Shown here: piece by piece, positions 46,767 to 59,989 of the stretch
Layout of the letters: each line of letters opens with the position of its first letter
Position numbering within the stretch: the stretch's first letter is position 1
From: Macrocystis pyrifera
Taxonomy: Eukaryota; Sar; Phaeophyceae; Laminariales; Laminariaceae
DNA length: 64,000 nucleotides
Assembly: GCA_031763025.1 (NCBI GenBank)
Contig: JASSKH010000014.1
Location: 11,851,201-11,915,200 of the forward strand
Direction: 5' to 3'
Made by a program: the position numbers and the translations under genes
Notes under the pieces: generated by a model
The model's database searches: none
What the model was told of the DNA's origin: nothing
What the model saw: only the letters and a program-made list of their open reading frames with translations

Positions 46767-49700
46767 CTCAACTTCGAACCCTCCTTGAAATTGCTGAATC
46801 GCGGGTGATTAACCATCTAATGTCTATGCTCCTGTCGTAGAAGAGGTCCCGTGTTTGTGTGCGTTATTTTTTTGCTAATTTGCTGGTGTGAAACTGCGAG
46901 CCGCACAAGAGTGAAACCGAAACGACGAAATGTAACGCCAGTGAGAGACCTCTAAAACGGGGACGACATGCCTATATTTCTGGTGCATACCCGTACAGTC
47001 TGAAAAACTGAGACCACCTTGAACAAATATGTTTCGCGATAAAAACCAGTGATAAACCCTGCCGACGTTTTTTACATTAGCGACTCGTTGCGATAAGAAC
47101 TTTTGACGAAGCATTGCCCCTTCACCAAATTCGGGGGCATATTGACGAGGTGAACGCCGTTGCTTGCTTCGACAAACCCGAAATATATGTTTGTTCTACG
47201 TAGACCTTACGTAGACGTGTTCGTTACGTAGGCGTTTTTGTCGTTACGGAGAAGGTGTAGCTGCTCCAAAGTGATCTTCCTCTGCACGCTGGGTGAGTGT
47301 AGCAGGCAGCTGAACCTATGCACCTAGTGGGGTTGGGCCTGTATATATCGTCGACTGGCGACGACTCGTACCCTGTCCCTCCGAATCATTGAAGAAACAA
47401 GACGCACAGCGGTCAGAACATACGTCCTTCCGTATCATGACCCCGACGACCAGCATGTGCTCAAGCCGTGGCAGGTTGCACCATGTCGCAACGCGCGATC
47501 CTACCGAACAGTTAGACCTGCCAGACGACCTGAAGTGGCAAATGTACATGGCCAATGACCGCCATGATACGGGCCCTGATAGCATAGGCGTCTTTGGCGA
47601 GACGATGGTGCCTACTGTCAACGACGAGACGGCATTCCCATCATGCAGGGCAGGGCGGTGTTTGTGGGACGCAGGAATACTGTGAGTACAGCCACTACGC
47701 GACCACGCTCGCGGATATATTCTTCGTGCCCAAGCGGCGGAAATATTTGACAAACTTCACCGTAGCTTTCTCTCTCTGCATACGACGTCTTGGATGCATT
47801 ACGATCGACTTTGGTTTCCGTGCGTTTGAAGACCTTGTGTGCCAGAAGGATGCTTGAGAAAGACCTCTTTCGATACGTTTTTTGACAATCTCAATTTTTC
47901 CCCTTGTCTCGGAAGAAAGCGGACTTCATATTCGGCTCGCCACAACAAGTGCTGCTGCCGGGGATTGAAAATTTACGTTTTCTGGTAGGTTGAGGCCGTA
48001 GTCTACTAACTGCCAAGAACTTGGGTGGGACCACTATACACACAATATAACGCTTGTACCTCGAAATTGTGCAGGCTATCGTTCTGCCTCCGTTTAATAC
48101 TTGCAGATACCATACACATGTATATACAATACTGCGAGAGGCATACACACGACACCGATGCGAATATCTTTCACGGATTTGTCCCCCTCTCTCACCGTCT
48201 CGATACCCCTCTGAATGAACCACTTGATAACAGATTGCGTCAAGGGCCCTCCTGAGCATCGTGTTTGCCTACGGGCAACATCCCAAGTAGGTTCACACCT
48301 ATATGCTCAGACCCCATCGGGCCTACGTGTCCTATTCTGGACCTGTGGGAATATTTGCTGGCATCGGAATCCGTAGGTTTTCCCTTGAGATGCGTCTGCC
48401 TTAATATGGTTAAGCGAGGCTAGTCGATATGCCACCAAGTCGGAACCGAGGTTTCTGCTACTGCTATTTTGTTTAAGGCTAGGCCTCATGCAGCAAAATA
48501 TTTGTGGATTATGGGCACCACGTGCTCCCTTCTCAACCGAAGAAAAATGGGTCAATGCCAGGCACATGTGAGCTGTACGCTTCTAGAATGTGCCTAGAAC
48601 ATATGAAGATTCGTCCAAGCACTTTTTTCAAGGCCAGCGAACGTGTAAGCGGTAGATATAAATAACGGTAGTAGGAAGTAGCAAAGCGTCTGTGATAGAC
48701 AGTGTAAGACCAAGGGTTGGAGTAGTGGTGACGATTGCTGCCATGGTTAGGGATTATATATTGCATCAAAAGAGTAGTGCCGTTCTGTAATACAGAGTAC
48801 ACAGCAGCGGGCTCGAATTTCTCGGGCTGTACGGCATCTACTCGAAAACGATTCTCTAGATTTTGTTTAACGTTTTACCATCATGATCTCGTTCGTTAGA
48901 GTTAGCATCTGCCGCATTTGCTGTCTAGTTGTGTTTTAGGACATATATTCCGGGTTCGATCTTTAAATGGGATTGCCGTTTCACCTTGTCGATGTCTACT
49001 CTATTTTTTTGAATTTCCGTATTACCCGTTGGTACAATATTGAGGATCAAGCTTGCTATGCGCCGTTTCCCTGCGGCCGTTGACTCATTTTGCGGAACCC
49101 GTTGTATCTGGCACCGGGTGGGCTATAGACAAGATGCTCATGATACTGCAGTGGTGGATACCTTCCCGTATATGCTAGGCCTCCGGCAGACACCATCTAT
49201 TTGCTGCCTACGAATAGCACGTGCAACCTCTGTAAGTAGCGAGATAGGAAAGTACTGCTGTCAGTGGCGCTGTTGTAGTACTGTACCTGGTATGTAAGAA
49301 AGCTCGCAAGCGTGCCGGCGCTCGTGTGAACGCTTCGATCGGAGGCCAGATATTTCGCCGGAGATGGGCATGGACAACTACTGTTCATAGGAGCAAGACT
49401 CCTGTGGAGGATAAAGTGCAGGGTAAAGGGCTGGACAACTACGAACGACTGCTGCTGCAGTTGGTCTACTGTTGTTTTATCGTGGAATACACAACTGGGA
49501 GATCCACATTGTCGAGCGTTCGGATAGAAAGGTGAAGACAGTGCTTTCGATTAAGTTTGAATGGTTTTGACGTTTGATCGGCACGCCTTTAAGGGTTTCC
49601 GTGTTGACGTCTGGCAACTACTTGGGACGGAATTTGTGATGTGCATTTCGCGACGCGTTCTGCGGGACCCATCGTATCTAGCTTGTTGTAGGTGGTAGGC

Positions 49701-50110
49701 TGGCTCTTTGTTATCCTGCTGTGGTTGATTCTGTTCTACAACTAACTCGGGCGTAATACTGTGTGGTGAAGCATTTTTTATCGGCGCCACCTGTCTCCAG
49801 AAGCCGAATCTAAATGGTATCTGGCCGGCCGGTGTCGTCCCGTATAATAATGATATCAGATAAATACGGACACGAGGCTTGGGATACTCAAGAAGCAGCT
49901 CATGTACCTCATGTGTGTGCCTGAGCCAAATGTATAGCTCGTGCATGTGTTAGACTAACCTCTCCTATCCTGCCAACAAGAAGTATAAGGCGGCATGTCA
50001 CGTCCCAAAAACGATGCGTCCCTACGACAATGCTTATTCCAAAGAACTCCCATCCCACCTGAAGGTATTCAAGACCACGTCAGACAATTGCGAAAAATTT
50101 TAAGAGTTGG
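46767..50110. other. no gene fixed
   Basis: Words resembling the cysteine exon appear at 49090-49140 (FCGTRCIWHRVGY) and more weakly at 49660, perhaps further decayed unit pieces. A frame at 47389-47685 ends before GTGAGTAC. No exon can be matched with confidence. TACCTGGTA near 49285. Confidence 0.3.
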
Positions 50111-50340
50111 TTATAGTAATCGGTGAATGGAACGCTTTCCGCCACATTTATTACCCAGTCGTCGCACTGATGGCGAAACGGCCATTGATAGTCCGGCAAC
50201 GATTCCGCACAAGACCCACTTTGCTGAGCACCATTTTTTCTTATTCTCAGTCCATTCATTATCTCTCCCTCGTAGTCGTACCTCCTCTCCGGGGTCAGGC
50301 AACAGACTCTCCCCGCCCCCTCTCCACGTATGGTTTCTTC

Positions 50341-50400
50341 CTTCTCTATTATCGTGAGAATTCATCCTTCCTTCTCTATTATCGTGAGAATTCATCCCTT
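50341..50400. repeat. 30-base tandem repeat, two copies
   Basis: CTTCTCTATTATCGTGAGAA followed by TTCATCC occurs twice, almost identical. Confidence 0.9.
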
Positions 50401-50495
50401 TTCCTTCTTTTCTTGCCGTTTCGCGTCGAGTTGCGCCCACGCCCGTTTCGCGCTCCCAGCACTTGATTCCTTTTTCATTCAACAAAACACAGATA

Positions 50496-50567
50496 TACCA
50501 CGGCGGGATTCGAACGCACGAATTCCACGCTAGATGCATTCCATGGTATCAACTAGACCACCGAGGA
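50496..50567 (-). tRNA. tRNA-like sequence (pseudo-tRNA or SINE head)
   Basis: On the minus strand a 72-base unit has an A-box GGTGGTCTAGTTGATACC and a B-box/T-loop GCGTTCGAATCCCG at the canonical positions. The T stem pairs with one mismatch, but the acceptor and D stems pair poorly and the base before the would-be anticodon is not T. I therefore see a tRNA-derived sequence, not a working tRNA. The pyrimidine-rich 50110-50495 next to it could be the body of a second SINE family. Confidence 0.45.
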
Positions 50568-51714
50568 GAACGACTTCTTTCGTTATAATTCACGGCAAAT
50601 CGGCAGTGTTCCGGACACACTGCTGTGCACTACCCACTGCAGTAAAGACCAGTTTTGTCCTTTGTACCAAAAAAACAGATTCTGCGTTAATGGCCAGCAT
50701 TTGTCCTTCGCCCAAAGAACGACAGCATCACATTGCCCACATATTTGGTTTTCGTAAAGAGAGGTTTTTCACGCTCACGAGGAGATTGTCTAAAACCAAC
50801 CGCATAAAACCCGCAAGTGCACGACGTCATCGTGAAAATACACACCTAAATCCCCATTGGGGAAGGAATGTCGAAACAGTACACAAGTACTGAACACTCT
50901 AAATGAGACTTGCAGAGTGTTATTGTAACCCAAATGGTATCGTTTAGGTACCCCCGATGCACTAAGGGCGCTTGGTACCGCCACATGGGAGTGTCCCCAC
51001 GGAATACAAGAAGCAGTAACTGAACAAGGTCCATGCTGTCTCATTGTTCTGTAACATCTTACGAGTACGCTGTTGACATACACTCTTGAAGAAATGCACT
51101 CAATCATGTGGTGAGATGCTCTTACAGAAAACTAGACCAGGGACATATTCCTGCTTTTCCAGTATGTGGCGGTTTGGTGCAGCGGCGCATCGTTACGTCT
51201 GGGGCCAATAGGCCTCCAAAATCGCTATACGAGTGCAACCGTGTTGTTGCAGCTACGAAATGCGAGCAATTCAGTTAAATGTGAGGGCCGATACTCCCCC
51301 AAAAGTCGCGTCAGACGTTACTATACCTTCTTGAGTTTCACAAAAAAAGTTTTCGTGCGATAAATGAAGTCAAGCAGACACAACAACACAGCTGTTAGTT
51401 GCTGCTTGCCCCACTCTTTTGACAAAAAATATCCCCATGAATAATATAATAGTTACAGTTGATACACTAGTACGGCCTCGACCTAATATAACCATATAAT
51501 AAGGAGATGTGCGTCGCCTACGTTGCTTCTGTATCGTACCACGTCGTACGTGCCCTTCCACTCCTGTTCCGCTGCCCCGTTATTATGTGGTTGTTAACGT
51601 TGCTTAAACGAAATGCCAAGGTTGAGACGATAGGTTTTCATCTTGTCGCGCACACCACGCATTCGTACCTGCTTTGCTTGTTTCGTACTGTCTAACGCCG
51701 AGAGGCCGGGCATA
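50568..51714. other. no gene seen
   Basis: Frames of up to 119 codons overlap on both strands. No domain or splice-flanked exon. Confidence 0.4.
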
Positions 51715-52330
51715 GTTGACGAACGCTGGACGATGGTGGCAGTCAGGGTAGCAAGGTACCAGGAGGACCAGCTGGGAGACCCTGGTTGTGCTACTCGTAC
51801 TATAAACTGCTGCCGCTACCTGGAGGATGCTTTGTGCTTTGTTTGGTTTGCCTGTTATGTTCCCTTGGTTCTTAGTCTTACTCTGTTGATGACTCGTGGT
51901 GCTTTTCTTCTCTTTCTTTGTTTTTCCCAGTTCGTTTTTTTCAAGAGTATGCCAGATCCCTTGCCAGGGGGGGGCACTATGTTTTTTTTTCGTATCTACC
52001 AGGTATATATTTATTCATTTTTCTTCTTTTTCTCTTTCGAATTGTTTTTTTTTCGTTTTTGTTTTGTTTTTTCTCTCTGTTGCGTTTCGTTTCTCTAAGT
52101 CGTGGAATGTGTATCTCCTGCCTGTCGTACGCAGCAAGATGACACGGCATTGCATTGCATACGTGGCAACTTAGTATCTCTCTCTGTGGCGTAGCTTTAT
52201 GACAACAGAACTTGTATCTCTCTAGGATTGAAGAATCGGCACAGACACTGGTTGTGCTGGATGTCGACGGGTAGAAAGAACGGTTTAATGTGAAGAAATC
52301 ATCAACAACAACAACAACAACAGCAAAATA
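51715..52330 (+). repeat. T-rich dispersed repeat, copy P1
   Basis: The left block GTTGACGAACGCTGGACGAT to ACTGCTGCCGCTACCTGGAGG matches 61090-61215. The T-rich middle contains TACCAGGTA. The right block GTCGACGGGTAGAAAGAACGG then TTTAATGTGAAG ends in (AAC)n and matches 59706-59800 and the reverse of 63356-63475. An (AAC)n end suggests a retroposon tail. Not classified. The hydrophobic frames inside come from T-richness. Confidence 0.55.
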
Positions 52331-52736
52331 CTACATATCTATGTACCTACCACCGGACAAGAATGCTTTGGTTCTTGCCTGTACACGCACGTAAGGCAGA
52401 TCAAAAACAGCCGCTGTGTTCGCGAACGAGAAGATGAATCCTGGCATAGCCTTCCCTCATCTGACGGGAATGACCATTCTAAAAAACCTTAGATATTTTT
52501 CTCTGCCCTCTTCGTCTCTTCTTGCCTCCCGTCTGGCCTTCTCGCGACGTCGTTAAGCTGGCCCGTCAGCTTGACACCTCAAAATATTGGTCGTACCAGC
52601 AAACAGCGATCTTGTTCTCGGGACTCGAGCTTTGCTTCATTTTTTTATTCTTTTTTTTTTCTTCTTGTTATATATTCCTTTCCTTTCTTTCTTCTGTCTC
52701 TTTTTGTACTTTTTTTGGTGTACAAGTATCAATAGA
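52331..52736. other. no gene seen
   Basis: T-rich at 52630-52710; no exon. Confidence 0.4.
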
Positions 52737-52846
52737 TATTACGGGGGTCCATGGTTAATAGGATCAAATATTGTCGGAAACAATATGTAAACATATAGTT
52801 TTTTATGTATACCACAGGTCCTATTAACTATGGACCCCCGTAATAG
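52737..52846. mobile_element. palindromic MITE, copy F
   Basis: TATTACGGGGGTCCATGGTT at the left, AACTATGGACCCCCGTAATA at the right, TA on both sides, AT-rich centre. Near-perfect terminal repeats. Confidence 0.9.
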
Positions 52847-52921
52847 TACCACCATCGATATATATGTGGCTGGTGGTGCTGTTGGGTCACAAGTGATACA
52901 GGATGGTATAGCACAGCTCGT

Positions 52922-53053
52922 TATTACGGGGAAACATGGGATATAGGACCAAATATTGTTTGTAAGAATAGTAAAAATAAGTAACAAAATAATGTTGGTT
53001 TTTTTGTGTGCACCGTAGCTCCTACCAGGCATTTATTATGGTCCCCCGTAATA
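52922..53053. mobile_element. palindromic MITE, copy G
   Basis: TATTACGGGGAAACATGG at the left, ATGGTCCCCCGTAATA at the right, TA on both sides. The centre is longer and more diverged than in copy F, only 75 bases away. Confidence 0.8.
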
Positions 53054-53629
53054 GTACCGTTTCCCTTACGGGCTTGCACGGGCTATTACTATTATTACTA
53101 CATTAGTATAATAGGAGTACTGCTGTGCGCGCTATTTCGTACTTGTTTGTTATGTCTCATCGAGATACATTTATTTGTGTCACAGCCTGTTTTTGTGACC
53201 ACAGCCAGGGTTCGGCGGAGTGAGAACATCATCGTCATCACTGGCATGTGTCCACGTATGATTGTGCCTACGTATTACGTACTGCACGTATCTAACGCAT
53301 TAACGAACGAACGTCACACGACTTACACTCTCGCCGTGTCGTACCAAGTGCGAGTATGAGATCAGGATTGCGCGAGTTATGTTTCAACCATTCGAAAGGG
53401 CGTTGTGGTAGCCAAACTACCCTCGCCATCAACTATAGACAAGCTCAGAGCAAGTAATTGTCGGCATGACGGATCACTTGTAGGCAGTTCGTGAGGCGGA
53501 ACAGCGCCATAGCCGCGCCGCAAAAGATGTATATATAGTAATCTCCAGAACAAATACTTTACCCCCAAACGCGTCGGGACACTGGAGAAAGTATTTTGGT
53601 CGTCCACTTCCACGAAAAAATGCTTGATA
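53054..53629. other. no gene seen
   Basis: Spacer between a MITE and the fossil retroelement; short frames only. Confidence 0.4.
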
Positions 53630-56600
53630 TTAATTGAAGAAGCCGAAATGGTTGGGGCCCTGGCCCGTCCCCCCCCTGCATGCGTACGCCTTCCTTACCC
53701 CTATATAAGATAGCCGGAGGGAAGAGAGAAAAGGGGGGGGGGGGGGGGGGGGGGGTCGCCTCGTCCCTTTTCGCTTGCTTACGCCTCCCCCCCCTCCACA
53801 CAAACGAAACGCGGTCGACCTCCTTACCGGTCGCGCTCCGCTAGTGGAACGCCTCCCCTCACGAGACCGCGGTCCTTTCCCTCCTTCGTCCGGATATGTG
53901 TAAGGACTGTTCGGGTACTTTGCAGCCTCCCAAGCGGTCCTTACTATACCGGGCGGAGTAGCACCTATAGTGTTTAACCCCATCTCGTCCCTTGTCCTGG
54001 CTGTCTCTCAAACTCCCCCCCCCCCCATGCTCCAACACCTCTGATACTCATACCGGGTCTTCCATGTTAGCCCTAACGTACACCATAAACGAGTCCGACG
54101 ACCACCCCCCTTCTTTCTTAATCACTGCCTCTCGCACTCTTCTCGCGGCCAGTCTGGTTGCCCCCCCTTTTCTCCCCGAATGCAACGCGAATTCTTCCGG
54201 AATCAGACTTGCCCCCGCTTCTCTCCCCTCTTCCTTCCACCTCCTCCCTACACTGGCGAGACCCTTCCTCCAGCACTGGGTTGCCTTCCCCCTGGCCCGA
54301 CCCTCCAACCGTCCGTTCATCGATATGACATCAAAGGGGCTTCCCTTGTCAACTCCCCGTCATTGTACATTTCGAAAGCTCCACCAATAGCCCCACTGCC
54401 CCTCCTTCCTCTCCTCCACCCCGTCCTGATCTTGTACTGACTAGTACCGCTCCTTTTTTCGTTGGTCTCCCTTCGATCTCCAGAATCTCACCTCTACCTT
54501 TTTGCTTCCGAATGCTACCCTCCGCCAGTTGATCGTTATCTCTGAAAAACGCGACATCCCCCCTCCTTAAGCAGTATACATTGTGATACACCCCTCTCTC
54601 CTTGGCAAACAATTCCGACGCTCGCAACATAAATAAAAAGGACAGTGCCAGACCTATCCATAACACACCCTCCCCCCTTCCCCCCATGATGCAGTGCTTC
54701 CTTGCATCCCCTTCAGCATCCCCCAAGTCAAGGGTCTTCTGACCCTCTGCTGACTACCCGCCTCTTCCTGTGCCCTCTTGATACCTTGCCTCACCGATCC
54801 GAACAATGGGTTACTCATGGGCACCGAAAGCCCCACGAACAGCTCATGGTAGAAATTAATCGCCACTAACTTGCCTACTACCGTCGACTCCTTGTTCTCT
54901 TTTTTCTGCGCAGCAGTACCCCATGAACTCGACCAACTCCCCCACTAACTCCATCTCCCCCATGTCTTTCTGCAGCCAACACCCCTTCCCGACCAACGAT
55001 CTCCAGCTCACCCACATCCTCCAATTCGCCTCGTCAGTTTTCGAGACGAAGCTGCAACTCTTCCAAATGCGTACTCTCTCGCAATATCTCCGAACACACT
55101 AGCTGCCCCCCCGATCCCAGTTCCTGCACCTGCCAAGCGATTTCGGGACATTCTGCGTTCAGTTTCTCGGGAATCTGTTCCTCTCGCCACCTAGTCAGAC
55201 CATATGCCCACCGGTTACCGACCCCCCCGTACGTGCCTTGCCTGAAACACCACCTTCCCCTTGCTTCCAACGCCCCCATCATTCTCATCAATGCCCCTAC
55301 CCTCGGTTGTTTCTTACCCCCCCCACGACACCTCTTTACCGAGGTTACAGCTGCTTCGTTATCTGCCCTCATCAAAACTGCCTCCCCCTTCCTACCCGGG
55401 TCTCTCCCCCTTCATGTCTACCATTACGAACGCCGTCACCACCATGGCCATGACCTCCAACAGGTTAATGGAAATTAAATCAGCTACCGCCTACCCCCCC
55501 CTTATCGCACGTTTCTGCACCTCTTCTGGCAGAGCGAATTTTCAGTACACCCCCCGTTTCCATGCCCAACCCCCCTATCGCTGTCAATGAAGCGTCCGAA
55601 AACCAGTTCTACTCGGCCGCTGCTTCACGAAGCTGAAGGACGGTGCTGTTATGCTCTCTCCCCCGTACCCTCCCCCCGTCTCAAAAAACCGATCTCCACC
55701 ATCCCACGTCTGCCATGAACTCCCGCGACAACAGTAGAACTCGTCTCGCTTCCTTCTGCTTTCTGAACCTACCCCACGCACCCCCCCCCCCCCCGCCCGC
55801 TCCACCCCATCAAGATGCATATTAGATAACTGCAGAAGCCGACGGACGAAGTACCGTCCGGGCCGGATTACAAAGGATGCGTGGTGCAACTTCCCTGCTA
55901 ACACTAGCACCTCCCTCACCGTTGCCGTCTGCCGCCCTCAATCTGCCAATCGCGCTGTGTCAACATCGTACCCCAACACCTCTTGTTGCGTTGCCCAGCC
56001 TGTCACCTTCTTTTTTTTTCCGAAAGTAACGGCTCCTCCCCTTCTGCCTCTCGCTCATAGCCTGCTCGTGGATTCCCGCTAGCGATCGAGACAAGTCCAA
56101 ACACCGCGCCCCTTCCGGATCCCACTGAACCTCTACTGAGATGGCATCATCCCTAAAAACAAACCCCAAAGGCTGGGTCGTCCTGCCCTCCCCCGTTCGC
56201 TGGCCGCACTACGCACTCTGCCGGCCACTGTGCTACTGGACGCCCCGTTGCCTGCGCAACCGTCACATGCCCTACCGCGCGGTCTCCCGCCCTCGAGAAC
56301 GACCCGGATGCTCTCGTGGTGTTGCGTTGCGCATGCTGCATCGCGGCTGATATCACGCCCCACCACCCCAGACTACCCCCCCTCCCCCAAAACTGCAAGC
56401 GCAAATCGACGCAAAGGTACTCCCCCAATACGTACCCGGGACACCCGCAGTCCCGGAACCGTCTCTGCTTGCTTCTTTGGGAAACCAACCGCCCTGCCCC
56501 CGGCCACATCCGCAACCGCTTTTCCCACACTGCGTCGATAAATTTCTGCGCGCTTAAATGGTTTCCGTATGCATGTTCCTGTGTAAGGTCCCCCCCTGGC

Positions 56601-57655
56601 CCAACGTCTACCGGTACCCCCCCACGCGCGCTATGTGCCTCAACTTGTCGATTTCCGGGAATAGGTGCTTGTCCCCGAAAAACGTTTGTACGCGCTCTGG
56701 GTCCATTTGGGGTGCTGTCAACGAACCCCCCAACTATTTCACAACCCTCCCTACCCCCTCTTCTTCCGCCCCGGTTACCCGCGACAAAACTGCCCCAGCC
56801 GTCGTAGCTAAAACTCGCACCAAACTTGCCGCCTTCGCCGATTCCCCGACACCTTCCCCAACAACTCCTGTGCAACCTCCCAACGCTTCTGATCTTCAAC
56901 GCGCCGGCCGGATCTCGCACCTGTTTCTGACAAAACCACCGCGCACTCCCTCCCCCGAAGCCAAAATGGTCCCTCTGCGCGAAATTCCGCACATCAATGT
57001 TGCTCAGCGCTGCTAGCTGCTGTGTCCCTTCCCCCTTGACGATGAAAGTCCCTGTAATCGTACCCAAGGCCTCCGCCGAATCAAAGGGTGGGGGTTTCCC
57101 ATCCCCGCGCACTGATGACCAGACCACTGTTGTGCGGTTGCTCTTGCGCCACATCGTCTCCGCTACTGATGGCTTGCTTCCCCGCTCCCCGCTTCCCCCC
57201 ACCCCCATCCTTCCCCCCCCCCCCCTAACCTTGCAACCCGGACGAGAAATTCGATGCTCCCCCCCCCCCCCCACTGCGGCCTGGTGCTGAGTAATGAACG
57301 GATGCCGTCCCCCCACCCCGGAGCTGCTTCGTGCTGCGGCTGCCGGTGCAACCTCCCTGCTCCCCTCTCCCACGGACTTGTCACCTCCCCCGCCCACCCT
57401 CGCTGTCCTTCGGGTGCCCCCATCTGCCGCTGTCGCGACCCCGACACGTCTATCTCCCCACTCGCTTACATCCCCGAACCCCCCCAGGCCTGACTGCTGC
57501 GGCTGCTGTAGCCGCATGCTTGGCCGCGCTGTTGCTGCTGTCGCGGGTTCGGTACTCCCCCCCCCAACCAACCCCCCCCCCCCCCCCCCCCCCCCGCGCG
57601 TTTTCCCTGCCGCTTTGCTCCGATGCCCACCCTTGCTGCAGCTGCTGCTGCTGTG

Positions 57656-57739
<84 letters not shown>

Positions 57740-58440
57740 TGTATGCCCACCCTTCTTGCTGTGGTGCTCACTCTTGCTGTAGCTGCTGTGGTGTGCCCCG
57801 GCTATGCGGCTGCTGCAGTGCCTACCCCTGCTGCTGCTGCTGCGGCGGCGGACCTCCCGGGCCCCAGGGTGCCTGTGAGGGCCGTTAAAGGTCGTGAGCT
57901 GATGGCTAGCCCGCCTCCCCCCCGCCTCTTGCTGATACGAACTCCCTCCCCTCGACCATGGGGGGCCTTGAAACTCGTTTCCGGGGGAAAATTGGTTGTT
58001 GCGCTGCGATGGGGCATGTTGTATGGAGTTGGACTGCTCGCGGTTCCCATACGAGCCGTTCCCATGCCTCCTACCCGACCGCATGTGAGTTCCTTGGTGT
58101 ACTATCTGGCTACCCTCAAAGTGCACGTTCCTACGCGTACCCAGGCTACTCAGGGTATTTGCTCGCACTCTACCATCGTCGTTGTTGCCCGTCCCTCCTG
58201 CTGAAGACTGATCGTCCTCCGCGTTACCGGCCGCCCCGTTCCCTTGGGTCGACCCCCGGCTTGGCCCTGGGCCTCCCACAAGATTGTTGTGCTGCTCGTC
58301 CTGCTGCTGTATCGCTGTAAGAGGTTCCCCCATCCTGCTCGTCGGCCCTCCCAACGCACAGGCTCAACGACTGTTGACCACTTGACGACTCCTTGACGTC
58401 CCTTCCCCTGTAAAAAAACAAACAAACAACTAGACGACTC
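53630..58440 (-). mobile_element. fossil DIRS-like (tyrosine recombinase) retroelement
   Basis: Read on the minus strand the order is: a glycine-, serine- and arginine-rich gag-like part (about 57-58.4 kb); a middle with reverse transcriptase/RNase H-type sequence (RNase H motif DNEAAVTSV near 55.37 kb); and a tyrosine recombinase with ALSFLFMLRASELF and HSGRKGGATRLAA (54.0-54.7 kb). That order is typical of DIRS-type elements. The strand is strongly G-rich throughout. It is broken, with roughly five or more breaks, and no terminal repeats were recognised, so the ends are approximate. Moderate age. Confidence 0.75.
57658..57739. repeat. 82-base C homopolymer
   Basis: An uninterrupted run of C on the plus strand, next to CTGCTGCTGCTG and shorter C runs, within the gag-like part of the fossil element. 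It is G-rich on the other strand and able to form four-stranded structure. The length may be affected by sequencing error. Confidence 0.9.
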
Positions 58441-59689
58441 ACTGACGTCCCTTGCCCGGTTCTATTCAGCTCGTGCAGGGCCTTGCCCGTCAGCTATCTA
58501 TCCTGGATACTCGCTGCACCGACGACCCCACTTCACACCGCTCTACCGCTGCTTGCTCGTATCTGAACTGCGTTGGTCTTCCTTCATCAATCATCCGGAA
58601 CTTCTATTATTTTGCATTCTTACCCCCGTACTAAACATCCGTTGTTATTATATGGGAAACCCTCCGAAACCGTCTCATTCCTTCACTGGTTTATCTTTTC
58701 TACCCGTTACCCTCCAAACACCAGGTTGCCCCTACGACAACCTTCCTCTTTTGGCGGTCCGTGGTCACGAAGCGGGCTCGAATAAAACTCTGGGGTGGAA
58801 TATGGCCTTATATATTTTTTGAATGATGCTCGTATTAAGACCAGAATACGGCCAATAATACTGCAGTAGGGTCAGATAAAAATTGTACCAGGTATTCCTG
58901 AGACGAAAAACATGAAGTGGGATTTGCGTACGTACATCTCAGATGCGAAGTGTACGATGTAGGAACCACAGCCGAAACCGAGAAGTTGGTAGTGAGGGCG
59001 TATAATTGACCCGTATGGGTCATAAATTGCTCTAATATATATATATACCAGGTACATACGATATATATGACTAAACGTTAAAATTAAAAAAGAATGAAGA
59101 CGGGTGATCAAGCCAGCAAGGGTTGCACGGAAACCTGCCCTTGGCTGTTCCAAGTGGAATTATATGCTGCTGCTATGTATAATGACCGGGAGTTAGTAAC
59201 AAGAGCGGGAAGTGATACCATAGCTTAGGACGCCAAAAACAACCAGTAGGGGAAGATGGGGGGGCAGCCATACTGATACTGCTGCCGACCATTGCAGAAA
59301 CGGTATGAGAGTGGGCGGCTAGTTATCGGTTCGACTAGCCCTTGAAATCTTGTGTCGTTTTATATATTTTGGTTGCCGGGATCTTTTTTTCGTTCGTGTT
59401 GCTTGGTGTGTTCAGCCGCTGCCTTTTTTTATTGAGCACGGATGGTTTTCTTTCAACAACCTTCCCGATCTCCCTGCATCATTTATGAAATGTCTCATCT
59501 TACACTTTTTTGGTTGTTCTGTATTTTGGTGGTATTTTGTGCTATTCTCGCTTGTTGTGCTGTTTTCTTCTCGTGCCCGGTACGTTGGCATTTCACTCCT
59601 CCTACGGTATTATCAATGCATATATAATAATAGCGTTTTCTTCATTTTTTGGTTTTCTGTCTCTCGCAGTAGTCTTTGACCACTGAATG
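58441..59689. other. no gene seen
   Basis: T-rich at 59340-59680 with two TACCAGGTA motifs near 58887 and 59047. The 109-codon frame at 59350 is a composition effect. Confidence 0.4.
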
Positions 59690-59810
59690 CATATCTACCT
59701 CTATAGGATAGAGACTTCAGACGGAGCCTTGCTTGGTGTACTGATGAAGCTGGGTAGGAAAAAGGCAGTTAAAATGTGAAGGAAACATTAACAACACCAC
59801 AAGCGATCGA
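59690..59810 (+). repeat. T-rich dispersed repeat, copy P2 (3' end)
   Basis: GGTGTACTGATGAAGCTGGG then TAGGAAAAAGGCAGTTAAAATGTGAAGG and AACAACACC match the ends of P1 (52.25 kb) and P4. The T-rich 59340-59680 before it may belong to the same copy. Confidence 0.55.
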
Positions 59811-59989
59811 CACGTTATATGTATTACTACACGAAGAAGCGGTGTAAGACGTGCCTAAATTACGAAGGCATGAAAGACAGACGTGTTTTTCACACGCACG
59901 TCACTGTATGTCCCAAAAGCTAAAATACTCTTGAACATATATTTCGCTGAATATTATTTTTACTACGACACCTACATGAATGAACTACC

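Noticed and set aside
51643-52174. Overlapping phenylalanine-rich frames that look like membrane proteins
   Set aside because: They fall in the T-rich repeat P1, and three frames are open together.
57294-57888. Long proline-rich plus-strand frames
   Set aside because: They are mirror readings of the C-rich fossil element, caused by C homopolymers.
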